Assembly: GCA_023213395.1 (NCBI GenBank)
Contig: CM041465.1
Span: 160,153,741 to 160,217,740 of the forward strand
Direction of reading: 5' to 3'
Source of the DNA: Cycas panzhihuaensis
Taxonomy: Eukaryota; Cycadophyta
DNA: 64,000 bases
Made by a program: the position numbers and the translations under genes. How positions within the stretch are numbered: the stretch's first letter is position 1; every line of letters starts with the position of its first letter. The notes below the pieces were generated by a model. It was not told the DNA's origin. It searched no databases and saw only the letters and a program-made list of their open reading frames with translations. This document shows positions 1 through 11,681 of this stretch, piece after piece.

Positions 1-656
1 TCATCAATCTTAGTAGGCACACTTAAAAAATACATAGATATATACTATGGATGAAAAAATAAAAAAATAAAAAAAAAGGATTTGAGTGATTTCGCTCCTT
101 CACCTTCATCGTTGGAATTCCTACAAGTAAAAGAGAATCGGGGAACATTAGACGAATGTGTGACAATAGTGCTAGTCCCAAACGATAAAACAGGGGGTAA
201 GACTAATATTTATACAGATGGCTTAGACGACCGAGAGCATAGAACATATCTATGGTTCAATCCCACTGTTTACGTCTACACGTATTCTATATTCTTGAAT
301 CTTTACCACATTGTGTAAGTTTATTAGCCTTTATTATTTGAGAGAAGCAATGGTGATCGCTCAGTTGGGCAAGGGCGTTAGTTTCAGGTCATACGAGGGT
401 CTTAGGCTAGTCCCAGTTAGCAGATCTTCCACTAAACCTTCCACCATTGGCTCAAGATGCTTTCCCTATACAAGTTTAGCGGTGAGGACAACAACCATAG
501 TGGCTCCAAAATTCACATCAAGAGCATCAAATAAAGGACTCAAGGGAGGGGAATGAGATTCCACTGATGGGAGAAACAACATGTAGGGGAGCAATGGGAT
601 ACCACTAATGAGCATTAAACTTAGCCAATGAAAAGATTTTATAGGGTCAGAGAAAG
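1..656. other. AT-rich flank with short open stretches, no assignable gene
   Basis: Two short + strand open stretches lie here (82-318 and 311-556) but I recognise no family in either. The product of 340-556 is rich in Ser, Thr and Arg and poor in acidic residues, which resembles the composition of a plastid transit peptide. That is a compositional impression only. It is recorded because it lies directly upstream of two recognisable host-gene fragments on the same strand and could be a third captured piece. Confidence 0.25.
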
Positions 657-966
657 AATGGGATGGCACAAGAGCAGCAAAACAAATAAATCTAGTCCAA
701 GCCTCGATGCCCAAGTGACTAGAATGAGTGTTGATGATGCTGATAACAAGTAAGACAAGGTAGATACTTCAATCTTAGAGGATAGAAATGAAACCATGGA
801 AATGATTACAAACTTTGATTAGACTAGTACACAAAGAAATGTTGAAAGATACTGTCAGAACTAAAACATATCAAAATGTGATTTATTAAAATACCTTCCT
901 CTTTAAGGATAAAATTGTGCTCAATGTTGGAGCTTAAACAGCAATATTAGCTCTTTTTTGTGCAAA
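657..966 (+). pseudogene. PRMT1: PRMT1-like protein arginine methyltransferase fragment
   Basis: The + strand reads as the N-terminal part of a type I protein arginine N-methyltransferase, the enzyme that asymmetrically dimethylates arginine in histones and RNA-binding proteins. The clearest part is 828-966, which gives HKEMLKDTVRTKTYQNVIY, then a stop, then FLFKDKIVLNVGA, a stop, and a SAM-binding motif I remnant ending in LFCAK. In the family this last segment is the glycine-rich loop VLDVGAGTG followed by the LFCAKAG helix; here the D is N and one G codon is a stop. Upstream, 657-800 gives an acidic leader (SVDDADNK, TSILEDRNETME) consistent with the variable N-terminus. The segment joining the two parts is frameshifted. 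The match stops abruptly at 966, where HSP90 sequence begins. It is non-functional: it lacks most of the catalytic domain and has at least three stops. Confidence 0.75.
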
Positions 967-968
967 GG

Positions 969-1160
969 GATTACGTAAAGTTCTACGAAGCATTCTCGAA
1001 GAAAATTAAGTTAGGCATTCACGAGGACAACCAGAACATGGCTAAGTTAGCAGATTTGCTGAGATATTACTCTACCAAGAGTGGAGACTAGATGATAAGC
1101 TTGAAGGATTATGTGATGAAAGATGGAGATGGGGCATAACAACAAAGAACTCTCCCTTCT
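969..1160 (+). pseudogene. HSP90: HSP90 middle-domain fragment
   Basis: Translation from 969 gives [20 protein letters not shown], continues through [20 protein letters not shown] to a stop at the next codon (family residue Glu), then MISLKDYVM. This is one of the best conserved stretches of the cytosolic HSP90 chaperone middle domain ([20 protein letters not shown] and LLRYHSTKSGDEMTSLKDYV in the family). After a second stop near 1131 an NSPF tetrapeptide at about 1148-1160 matches the next conserved block, so roughly a dozen codons are deleted between them. The fragment is only about 60 codons of a family near 700 residues. It follows the PRMT1-like fragment with no spacer. It reads as spliced coding sequence over its length, but the piece is too short to say whether an intron should lie there. 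Confidence 0.85.
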
Positions 1161-2819
1161 ACCAATATTTAATTTATATGATGGTGGCTTTTATAATCAA
1201 ATGCTTTATATAAAAAAGTAAGCATAATAATGTGATATAATCTTATTAAAATAACTTGGATAATAGCATGCAGGGGGAGCAACAAGATTACAGGCCTATG
1301 GAAGCAAGGGATAACCCAAATCTATATGAGTATAGGCCTTTCAATAGGATCTATGTTTAGCCTGATCACACAAATACATCAAATAAACTATATTTTTAAA
1401 TATATTTATGAAAATACATCAAATAAATAAAATATATGTATATATTTGTATTTGAAAAAAAAAAACACGAAGAACCTGGTAAACTGTGACAGGTTTGCAG
1501 TGCTAACTTCTGAGTGAGAGAACGTCTTTCACAATGGATGAAACTCCAAACCGTCTTCTCCAGTGAATAGGTGAGCTTACTAGGATCTTAACTAGCAGTC
1601 ATATGCAGTTATTTTACTATATGTATGAGAAGCTAGATCAGTATGATCAAATATCAAACACTTCTTTGGCTTTAATACCAAATGATGGATTTAGAGGAGT
1701 AGAGTAGGACTTTAGATCGAGTGAATTTTGAGAAAACAAGTGATTTCTAATTGTTGGCAATGTTAAAAAACACTAGGGAGGTATTCCCACCCTTTAAATA
1801 GAGTTTTTGGGGAGGCGGTAAGTGCCATCACCCTACCTACACATTAGTTGACATATAATTCAAAATATATTAAAAAATATAACAACAATAAATGAAAACG
1901 CGTACCTTAATATAGTGGTGTCAGCTCTTGGTGGCTATTCAGAGGCTTAAGGTGCCCTAAGGGCCCTCAAAGGTGGCTTTGAAGGGCCCTAGGCACACAG
2001 TTTTTTAATAACATTAGGATTATTCCTAACATTAAACCTTTAGTTATTTATCCTCTCTAGTGCACGAGTTAATAATTAGTACCCAGAAGTCAGTCTACAT
2101 AAACATCCCTATATGACTTTAGACCTTATAAAGATGGTCTTTCCTACATAGGTAGTACCTTAAGACATTAGGTTAAGCTATAAACTTGATAGATAAGTTT
2201 ATTTCAGGGCCTGTAGAGCCAAGCAATCTTAGTGTCAGAGTCTGGTAAATCTTATCTCATCTAAAAGTTACTCTTATATAACGAAACTAAGTCTACTGAA
2301 TTATTATTATACATTCATCCCTAACACTGTAGACCTTCTAAGAATAGGCCATAACTTCATCAATACCTATTAGAATCTAAAATGGCATAAACCATTTTAA
2401 TTGTTGTAAAAAAAAAATTCATGGCCTCAAAACTAATATTAAAATTTTCCTATCTTATTTTGATCAACACATCATATTAATAAAGATCCATTAAGTCAAA
2501 TTTAATCATCAAATGTTGGAAAAATGATATATATGCATTTTGTAGGCCTCATTGGCCTATATTCTTATTTATAACTCACCTATGTCATTTTAATGAGTTT
2601 TTCACACTCATCTCAGTGCACTAGGTGACTTTATTACTTAAAATTTAGGGTCAATAGTCTATCAACCCTAATCCCCTACTTCTCCCTCTTTTATCCCTTT
2701 CCTCATACATCCCTACTTCTTTAAAATACTTATTCTATCTAACCTCTCCTACCTCTAATATTCCCTTCTTCTTAATACATCCCATTTTTTAATAACCCCT
2801 TTTAGTTGACTTAAATGAT
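1161..2819. other. Unassigned AT-rich DNA
   Basis: No recognisable gene. A short open stretch at about 1268-1350 on + (beginning MQGEQQDYRPMEARDNPN) has non-repeat-like composition and could be another gene fragment, but I cannot name it. The remainder is AT-rich with scattered pyrimidine-rich runs (2,660-2,790) leading into the gag remnant of the next element. A 5' LTR for that element should lie in this interval, but I could not align one with the candidate LTR at 7,222. Confidence 0.4.
1952..1996. repeat. Imperfect GC-rich inverted repeat
   Basis: Two arms of about 20 bp (1952-1972 and 1977-1996) are reverse complements apart from three one-base gaps, enclosing a 4-bp loop. Both arms contain GGGCCC. 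It stands out in AT-rich surroundings. Function unknown. Confidence 0.7.
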
Positions 2820-3784
2820 AGTACCACCCAACCAAGGTGAACATATTTCTTCTCTAGAAACTTATGTCACAGATCTCAAAGTGGAGATGGACAAAATTTC
2901 TTAGATTTAAAATGGTAAATCACTTAGATAATAACATAATAATTTTAAGCCCTTGGTATATAACTTCTTAATCTTGTATTAACAACTACATCCAATACCT
3001 CCCAAGGTGGAACTCCTCAGGGTGGAACTGCACCCCCCTAGTTTGTTTATCAACATACTTTAAATCATAAAGTTAATATACCCATATTTGATTTTGATCT
3101 TAATAAAGATACTACTTATACCTAGATTAGTAGGTTGGACTTATATTTCGTGCTTAACTAGTTGTCCTAAGTAGATTAATTGACATTTCCTTCCATTCAC
3201 CAAGAAGGCAAATCACATCACTAGTATAAATAGTAGGCTAAAGAGTATCACATAAACCAAATAAAGGATGTTTTCTATAAATATTTTTTTAACCTATATG
3301 AGAAAACCTAAAACTAATCATTTTTCGTTAATTAACCTAGTTAAGATAGTTTACCTTAATTGAAGAATATATAGATAAATTTTAAGCCATTCATACTTGA
3401 ATCACTCAACATCTTGATAAGTAGACACTTATTAAAACCTATATAGCTAGATAGAAAGATTAGATATAAATGAGGCTAAATACCATCTCTCCTCCCAACC
3501 TTAGGGATGTTAGTAATGTAGTTAAGGTAGTGGAAGTAGAATTTGTAGTAGAATGAACAATTAGCTTTAGAAGAGAATCAACATGGTCCAATTACTCAAG
3601 GTAATCGGATCCTTATAAGCCCCCATGCTTTTGAACAAACTACTAGAATGACTAGTAGAATGATCACCAAAAAAACTAGTCATTAGTAAGGGTCTTTATA
3701 TCAAAGGCACACAGGTGTAGGGAGGCAAGCCTCTTCACTTAGTTTATAAAAAAATGGTTTAATGGGCATGGTAAAGTTTACAAA

Positions 3785-4033
3785 GTGAGGAAACTAATAT
3801 TTAACATTAACCTTGATTATAATTTAAAAGATAAAACTAAAGAAGAAACTCTACTAAAATCCCCTTTACCACTAGAACTTGAGCCTACCCTTGAATCTTT
3901 CTTATATGCTATTTTCTCTTCTGCCTACCCTAACCCATTACATGTAAGAGGTGCTTTAAGGAATACCGCCATTATAATCTTAATTGATAGTGGTGCATCA
4001 CTATACTTCCTTGATATTACAGTTTCCAAGTAA
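3785..4033 (+). pseudogene. gypsy-1 protease segment
   Basis: This 82-residue open stretch carries ILIDSGASLYFLD, the active-site signature of retroviral-type aspartic proteases (hydrophobic-hydrophobic-D-S/T-G-A/S). The enzyme would mature the Gag-Pol polyprotein inside virus-like particles. The catalytic Asp is retained. Homology continues past the stop in broken frames to about 4,250, where the second protease signature before the RT linker is expected. Remnant of the polyprotein, not an independent gene. Confidence 0.65.
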
Positions 4034-4599
4034 TTAAACCTATATATTAAACCAAAAATAGTTTTCAGTTGCTCTCTACTTGATCATTATAGCCTTTACT
4101 ATAGCGAGGCTAGTAGAAATCTTTAAGTTTAAATTGGTACTTATTACCTTTGATATGAATTTTATGCCTTCTCTATTGGGGGATTAGATGTAATCTTAGG
4201 CATCTAATGGCTCTAAACCTTAGGAACTTACATTACCAACAACTCTCTAAATAATCTATTTATGATGTTTAAAGACGAATTTAGATAAATCCATATATTA
4301 TATAGTCTCCAGTCACCACCAAATAAACTAATCTCTTCAAAGCAAATGAGTAAGTAACTTAATAGAAATCTTGGTTACATTATTTGAAACAATAATATTT
4401 AACCACAACTAGAGGTTCATCTAGATATCTAAATAATCCTCACCAAATTCTAGTTCATTTTTTATCCTCTACTAGGAAGCCTTCCCCCAAATCATAGATT
4501 CCACCATACTGTTGAATTAAATCACTTACACAACCCCATCAATTTATGACCATACTGAAACTCATATTTTTCAAAAGAATGAGATTAATCATATCACAT

Positions 4600-7165
4600 C
4601 TACTCCTAGATATAGGTATAATTCATCCCAATATGAGCCCTTACACCATACCTATTATACTTGTTTGAAAAAAAGATGGTCCCTTTCAGCTCTATATCAA
4701 TTATAAAGAACTTAGTAATCTCACTATTGAGAATAACATTTTGACCTCTCAAATAAATGACATGTTGGATGAAATCTGTGGGGCTACATTTTTCTCCAAA
4801 CTAGACTTATAATTAGGGTATTAGTAAATTATTATAGCATTAGAGGATAAGCATAAAATGACTTTTAAAACTCACCATGACCATTTTGAATTCTAGGTCA
4901 TGCCCTTTAGGTTATGCAATACTCTAGCTATATTCCAAGCCATGATGAATAAAATCTTTATGCCCTACCTTTGAAAATTTATCCTTATTTTCTTTGATGA
5001 TATACTCATTTATAGTGCCACCATGGCTCTACAAGTCCAACATCTAGAGTCTATCTTACAGATTCTTGAGTAAAACCAATTATATTCCAAAATGTCCAAA
5101 TGTAAATTTAACAAAACTAAATTATAATACCTAGGGCATATCATCTCCATGGAAGGGGTACGAGTAGACCTTGACAAATTTTATCTATTCTTCAATGGTC
5201 CATGCTAAAAAAACTCACATAATTAAGGGCTTTCCTTAGATTGATTAGATTTTACCATTATTTTGTGAAAATTTATGCTTTTATAGTAGCCCCTTTTGTA
5301 AACTTACTATATAAAGATTTGTTTCAATGGTCATCAGGCATTATATATGCATCTAATCACTTAAAAATGATCATGTCCTCCACACCAATCCTCACCACTC
5401 TTGATTTTTCATGACCTTTTTAATTAGAATGTAATACCTTTGGAATTGAACTTGGAGTTGTCCTCATGAAGAATTTCCATCCCTTTGCATTTGAAAGCTA
5501 GAAATTCAAAGACCATGAGTGTTACCTTTCAACTTATTAAAATGAAACAAGAGTTATTCTTCATGCAGTGGACACATGGCACTAGTATCTAATTGGATCC
5601 AAGTTTACCATTCTAACTAACCATCATAGCCTCTAACACATATTAGACTAAACTATTTTGTTAAAGGAATAGGCTAAGTGAGTTAATAGACTTCAAATTT
5701 TTTACTTTTCAATCTCTTATAAAAAGAGTAAAGATAATATCATTGTAGATTCTCCTTCTTATATTCTAATAAACCCAGCCATTCAGCCATCTCCCTCCCC
5801 AAACCCTCTTCGCTAGAAGACCTTATATATGATAATAAATCCCAAGCTAATTTTGCCACATGGGCGAATAAAGTCTAGAATCATAAATATTAGACTCTAC
5901 ATAATAATCACCTTTTATATTAAAATTGCATTTTTATCCATTTAATATCACTATTCACCCTTCTCATCCTAGTTGAATACCATAATAGCCCTCTTAGAGA
6001 TTACTCAGGGTTTGACAAAAACATACTATTAATTTTTTTTCAAACTTCTATTAGCTCCACATGAATTCCACCATCCTTGCATATGCCTCATAATGAAAAC
6101 ATGCCAATAAAATAAGGTAGAGGCCAAAGCCCAACCTAGCCTCCTTAAACCCTTGGAATTCCTTAAGGTAAATGATAAGACATTGCCATGGATTTTATTA
6201 CCAGGTTACTGTTATCAGTAGGATATGACTTAATTTAGGTCATCATCAATTGCTTAACTAGCTATGCTAACTTCTTACGAGTTCATATAACTTACAAAGC
6301 TCCTTGACTAGCCAATCTCTACATACAAATTATCTTTCACCTTCATGGCTTCCCATCTACCACTGTCTTTGATCGTGATCTAAAATTCATAAGCACATTT
6401 TGGAAAGAGATTTTTTGGGCTTCACTTCTTTTAATATGAGCTCATTGTATCATCCCCAAATAGATGGATAATTAGAGGTCCTTAATAAAACATTAGAAAT
6501 ATATTTATGTTACTTTGTATTAGACCATCAAAACCATTAGATTTCTTGGTTGGCATTAGCAGAATATTGGTATAATTCTTCCCATTAATCTTTTATTAAG
6601 ATAACCCCATTTATGGCTCTTTATAGATATCCCCCACCATCACACCACACACTAGCTACCAATCTTTGAACTACAAGAGTACAACAAAAACTTTAAAACG
6701 TGGATCAAATCTTACATACTTTTAAGAAAAAGCTAGTAACTACTCAAAATTGAATGAAGTAATTAGCTAACTGCCATAGGTCTAAGAGAGTATTTATTAT
6801 GGGTGATTTGATCTTTCTTCAACTTCAACCTTATAAGCAATAATCCCTCCACCATAAAAAATCCCATAGACTAAGCCCTTATTATTACAGTTCCTACAAA
6901 GTTCTCTAAAGAATTGGTGAAGTCACCTATACTCTAAACCTTTCCCCTAAATCCAAAATCCATAATATATTCCATGTGTCCTACTTAAAAGAAATACCTT
7001 AGAAAAGTTGGTTCCCCTTAAAAAACCCTACCCCTTATAATTACTCTAGTGGGCATTTTATATTCTTACCAGTTCCATCTCTAGAATTGAACCATTTATG
7101 AGTACTTAGTGTAGTGGGTTGGTTATGACCATGATGAAGTAACATGAGAGTTAGAAGAATTTATC
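4600..7165 (+). pseudogene. gypsy-1 RT-RNase H-integrase-chromodomain remnant
   Basis: Broken frames give the RT fingers region (variants of VRKKDGS and a YRELN-like block near 4,670-4,720), the palm motif FFDDILIYS near 4,990, and the post-palm SKCKF-like and GHIIS-like blocks at 5,100-5,160. The integrase core shows DFITRLL at about 6,190, FDRDLKF near 6,370 and a YHPQ-like block followed by LEVLNKTLE near 6,450-6,500. The chromodomain ends the polyprotein. Too broken to express any full domain. Confidence 0.7.
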
Positions 7166-7221
7166 TAATAATATCTATGCCTTTAGTACCTTGGGGACTC
7201 AACGTATCAAAGAGAGGGACT

Positions 7222-7720
7222 TGTTAAGGAACATTCTAAGGTTAAGGGCACAAGAACATTTAATCATATAAAGAAGGTTAATGCTAAAGCCACAACTGTA
7301 TGATTAAGGAAGAGAAGGTTAAGGATAATTGTTAATTCATGTGCACTAGTCACATATCTCTACTGATTAGATTGGAGGACCCATAGTACACCAATACAAT
7401 GTTAGTATTAGTGACCATTTTTGCTTATATAAGGCTAAGTAATTATAAAAGGAATGCTTATGTTATATTATTATCCTTTAGAACTGTATGAGAATACATC
7501 TTATCTTTAGTGATCATTAAACTTCCTTGTGATCCTTTGATGTAAATTTTCTATTGAATCCTTAATAGAGATCTCTTGAGCTTCTAGTTTCTTCAAAAAG
7601 CATTCTTTTATGTGCAACTCATGGTTTAGGTCATTGTAGAAAAAATGCTCAAAAAAATAGGATATGGCACACAAAATCTCTTTCATCTCCTTTATTAATC
7701 TCATTTCACTAAGTGAGAAG
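7222..7720 (+). repeat. Candidate 3' LTR of gypsy-1
   Basis: A TG dinucleotide at 7,222 follows a purine-rich tract (AAAGAGAGGGA, 7,209-7,219) directly downstream of the pol remnant, as expected for a polypurine tract and 3' LTR start. A TATATAAGG box lies at about 7,424. I found no matching 5' copy, so the LTR end is a guess. Confidence 0.35.
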
Positions 7721-10395
7721 AATTTTTGTCTAATACCAATGAATTTTAGTGGCTAAGGGTCTTAGTATGGTGTTATGTCCCCTTAGGTCTTCTCATGGTT
7801 ATGAGCTCCTAATATATTAATTTTAAATGACTATGCCTATCATTAACACTTGATAATTTTCTCACTATGTCAACCATGTAAATATCCTAGAATCTCTTAC
7901 AAACTCAAATATCTACTTTGACATCTCATAACAAGTTATTCTAATGACTATGTACTTTATGGCTTAAAATCATGGTATATGAATTTAATTTAGGTGTATT
8001 ATAAAGGTAAAAAGTCAATGTTTGATTAATCAAATTAATGGAAAAGGTTGATTCTTGATTGTTGTCTATTATCCAATTTTCACAAGTCATTGCCCTACCA
8101 CAAGTGTTAAAAAAATATTTTTATTGAAGCCTAAAGTTCAATATTTTAGGTTATATGATTTAAAATATTTTGTAGAATATTCTTCATCTAATAAAATATC
8201 CTCCCAAAGGTTTGAAAAATTATTCTTTGATAAATTTTATTCCTTTAGGGAGGTAGTAGCAGTGACTTCAAGTGCTAATAATACAATGTTGTTTCAATGG
8301 CAGTTTCCCTAACAAATAAGGTTTGAACTTTGTGCCTAAGATAAAGTTCTATGGTTGTCTTTTTAAGGCTTTAGGTGTCTTAATCAACCCTTTTAATGTT
8401 TAACAATCCATTACATATTGGTCTAGTTGTTGGTATCTTTCTATAATGATAAAAAGGCTCATTAAATGACCTATGAATAAAATAAATATTTAAGTTTACA
8501 TTCAAGTCAATGAGATTCATGTACTTGCATATAGTACAAAATTTTATATGTATACATATATTTTTTATTTATACAAGTTGTTAAAAAATAAGATTTCATA
8601 CACCATGCATATGAATAGGTATCTTCAACCTATTAAAGACTACATCATTAAATCAAAACAAGAATTTGCATCTTGTTTTTTGATAGTCCCCTCTTGAAGA
8701 TAATAACTAGTTTTATTTACTCAATAATACTCATATGTTTGTATTTAAAAATACACATTATAGGGGAGTACCTTTGCTATAATAGACCTACCAATGAACA
8801 CAATAGAACCTACTCCATAATCCTTGAAACATGCATAAATCTACCTTAATCTAATAGTATAATATCTTAACTAATAAATTGAATACAACATGTTTACAAA
8901 GATTAAACTATAAATAACCAAGTCATCTACAAAAATACAATATTAAAATATAATTATAGACCTTAGGACTAGAATAATAATTAATAAATATAGTTAACCT
9001 TGCACCTTAATCAATTTTGATACCATGTAAAATATTAAAACATTCAATGGAGATCCAAAAATAGAAGGATTAACTTATCATTAATAGTGAATTAATTCCA
9101 AAATAATGACAAAAATCTCAAACCATAATCATCACTCATTATATTTTTACAATCTGTAATATGTGCATGAATACAACTCTAAAATAGAATATTAATCCTA
9201 GCTAATCAATCTATCTGAGGTGAGAATTGTAAACCCTACTAAGTTGCCAACTCACATAATTATTGAAACACTAATAATCAATATAATATAAAGATTATAG
9301 GGGAGGCTCATAACCCTAGGTTATAAGCCACAAATAAACATTAAATATCAATACCTTATGAAGGTATAAGCTTGTAGGTAATTTTTATTTTCTCTCTTTC
9401 TCTCTCTTTCTTTTTTATTTTTTTTATAATGATGAGAACTTTAGACTTTATAATTGAATGTTTAAATAGGAAGGAGTCTAGGAATAGGGTTTAAATAGCT
9501 TATTACTACTATTATTATTATTATCTATAATACTTGACTATAAAAACTTTTTTAGTATCTTATGTCCTACTAATGGTGGAAGTTGGGATGATTTATCAAT
9601 ATTTTTTTCCAATGAAATATAGTGTTTGGGCAACTAATTTTTAGTAGGCTTTTGATATAAGGCTTGCCTAGTTTATAGGCCCTTTAATAAACTTTTTAAT
9701 CATTATTAATACTTGAACTAGTATCTTAGGGTACTAACTATGGAGAATCATTATACTCATAACTATAATAGCCATGATGAGGTATTCAATAAGGGTAGCT
9801 TCTTGGCATTAACTATTAACTAATGCACTATATACATGTATATGGTCAATAGGTTCCTTATTCTAGGTAATGGATAACAAGCCTAAAGGGGTCCTCCTAT
9901 ATACTTGAAGGTACATGGAGGCTCACTTCCATATGTAAGTGCTATCTAGATCCTATGTAAGTAGGTAATCTACTTCACTTTATATGATGGTGTGTACCTA
10001 AGCACTCTTAGATAAGAGTAATAGCTACATGTGGATGTTTTAAGACCCCTAGAATAGGGTCTCTACTTAGACTTATATAGGAAAGAAAATGGTTTTAAAA
10101 GGATCAATATTTATTACTTAAACTCTATAAATGATAATAAGATAATGCAAAGAGAACACAGAACTAACAAAATAACATAATTTAATTAAAAATAGGGTTA
10201 TAATATTTCTCCAATGGGAAAATAATATTTTCCCAAATTTTAGTCCTTTGACTTTATTATGCCTTTGTGATTACTTCTTGCTATTACAATGGGATCAGAG
10301 AGCCAAGATTAGATACCATTTAGGATGTTATGACCTTAACATTCTTCACAAAAGTAAGAAGTTTAATAAGCCCAAAAGACATAATATGGGCAACA
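7721..10395. other. Unassigned AT-rich DNA
   Basis: No recognisable genes or retroelement domains. An 85-codon open stretch on + at 8,055-8,312 matches no family I know and has ordinary AT-biased composition. A pyrimidine-rich tract lies at about 9,385-9,425 and a short ATT microsatellite at about 9,505-9,525. Confidence 0.5.
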
Positions 10396-10401
10396 ATTGA
10401 C

Positions 10402-11141
10402 TATCTTTATATTATTAAGAATAGAATTATATATGATAGGCGCTTACAAGGATATAAAAATAGCACCAAATATGTACAATAGTATGCTATTATATATGAT
10501 ATCAATACATGATACCCTAATTATATTTATTAAGGTCTTAAATGGACAACCAAGGCCTATTTTATTATATTACATCAGTGGTTCAAGTGGCATCGAATTC
10601 TATTATTAAGAGTAAATGGCGCACATACAAAAGTTAATATCTAGCTTTAACATCTAGGTCCCTTGGTCACATGTTAGTAATTAAGTTCTACTAATAATAA
10701 AGGGTTATATAATAAGGAGATTAAAAGGTTCAAAGGAAATTAGGGATTAATATGTGGGCTTTACCCTAATTATATTGATTTCCTATAGCCTTAGGGCATT
10801 GGGAAGTAACTATTTTTGGCCCAGGCAACCTTTAAGGATATTTAAAATTCTCATACCTATTAAAATAGTATATAGCTCTTCAACTATAAAGATGACCTTC
10901 CCTTTCCCTTTAGGTCAGGTGTAAGGGCCTAGCAAAGACTTGGTTATTTAACTAATCATGGACAATAACCAAGGCACCAACGATAGATAGATCAAAGCAT
11001 TAATTAAGGATAAACCAAGGTATCAATAATGAGTAGAGTATAACTTCAACATATATGTAATGTAAGATTATCATAAAGAGAAGTAACATGAACATAAAGT
11101 GCCTATCATATATAATTCTATTCTCAATAATATAAAGATAG
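10402..11141. repeat. 41-bp inverted repeat pair about 660 bp apart
   Basis: The segment 10,402-10,442 is the reverse complement of 11,101-11,141 with a single mismatch, and partial matching continues a few bases beyond the inner ends. The right arm falls inside an inverted LTR copy. The interval could be a small terminal-inverted-repeat element or a rearranged pair of LTR fragments. No flanking target-site duplication is obvious. Confidence 0.6.
10920..11057 (+). repeat. LTR-start fragment related to the LTR at 62,913
   Basis: From 10,920 this matches the segment beginning at 62,913 over about 138 bp at roughly 80% identity by eye. Both begin with TGTAAGGGCC, and the second follows a polypurine tract. 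Here the similarity ends near 11,057, close to where an inverted copy of another LTR family begins. It is best read as a truncated or solo LTR of the gypsy-A family. Confidence 0.6.
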
Positions 11142-11525
11142 TATAACATGAATATAAAGTATAAATATCATAAAGCATCACCACATAAAAGATAATAGAT
11201 TTATATGTGGAAAACCTAGTATAGAAAAAACTACTAGAGAAAGTTAGAGTTAGGAGCTCCTCTTATATATATATCAAATGAATATATCTTGAGTCAAAGA
11301 TCTTTCTCTCTCTCAAGTTCTCAAGTGGCATGTATGAATATTTATATCAATAATCACGTCATGAGTAGCCTATCATATCTTCTAAGCTTTTAGATCATGA
11401 AATAGTATTTATACATGGATATATATACATTTCACATCTCTCAATATATTTAATAAGTAGGATTGTGTGTGGATTTATAACATTATATTAAACATTAAAT
11501 GTGTGAATAATCACATATTCCAATA
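11060..11525 (-). repeat. Inverted third copy of the LTR family at 32.8 and 42.0 kb
   Basis: Read on the minus strand, this aligns with the LTRs at 32,792-33,272 and 42,044-42,525. Shared blocks include the start TATTGGAATATG (11,525 downward), the GGAGCTCC-type block at about 11,250-11,262, and the block covering the ends of the spliced-looking TTTTCC/CATATAAAT region near 11,200-11,220. The inner end near 11,060 is uncertain. No internal coding region is attached, so it is probably a solo LTR. Confidence 0.6.
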
Positions 11526-11681
11526 GTATGGAAATATCAAATGCCCTTCTAAGATGCTCACCAACATATCTATAGATTAACAAGCCTTGGTTTCATCCCA
11601 CAAATATGTTTTATAATTTTATTAAATGATTTATGTAGTATATTCTTAGCAAGAAAAAATATAAATTATCTATATGAATAA

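Larger units (their letters stand above)
2820..7221 (+). mobile_element. Degenerate chromodomain Ty3/gypsy element (gypsy-1)
   Basis: A long decayed + strand gag-pol. A gag-like start lies near 2,818. The aspartic protease motif IDSGAS is at about 3,983-4,000, in the only sizeable open stretch (3,785-4,033). Reverse transcriptase spans about 4,600-5,120, with the FDDILIYS catalytic motif intact at about 4,993-5,016. RNase H follows at about 5,390-5,800 and the integrase core at about 6,190-6,760. A C-terminal chromodomain at about 7,100-7,165 contains WVGYDHDEVT and ELEEF separated by a TGA where the family has Trp. The domain order PR-RT-RH-INT-chromodomain identifies a Ty3/gypsy chromovirus. 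Stops and frameshifts are dense, about one stop every few dozen codons, so this is among the oldest elements here. Confidence 0.8.

Noticed and set aside
8055-8312. 85-codon open frame as a possible small gene
   Set aside because: No motif or codon signal distinguishes it from AT-rich background, and nothing nearby suggests a gene.
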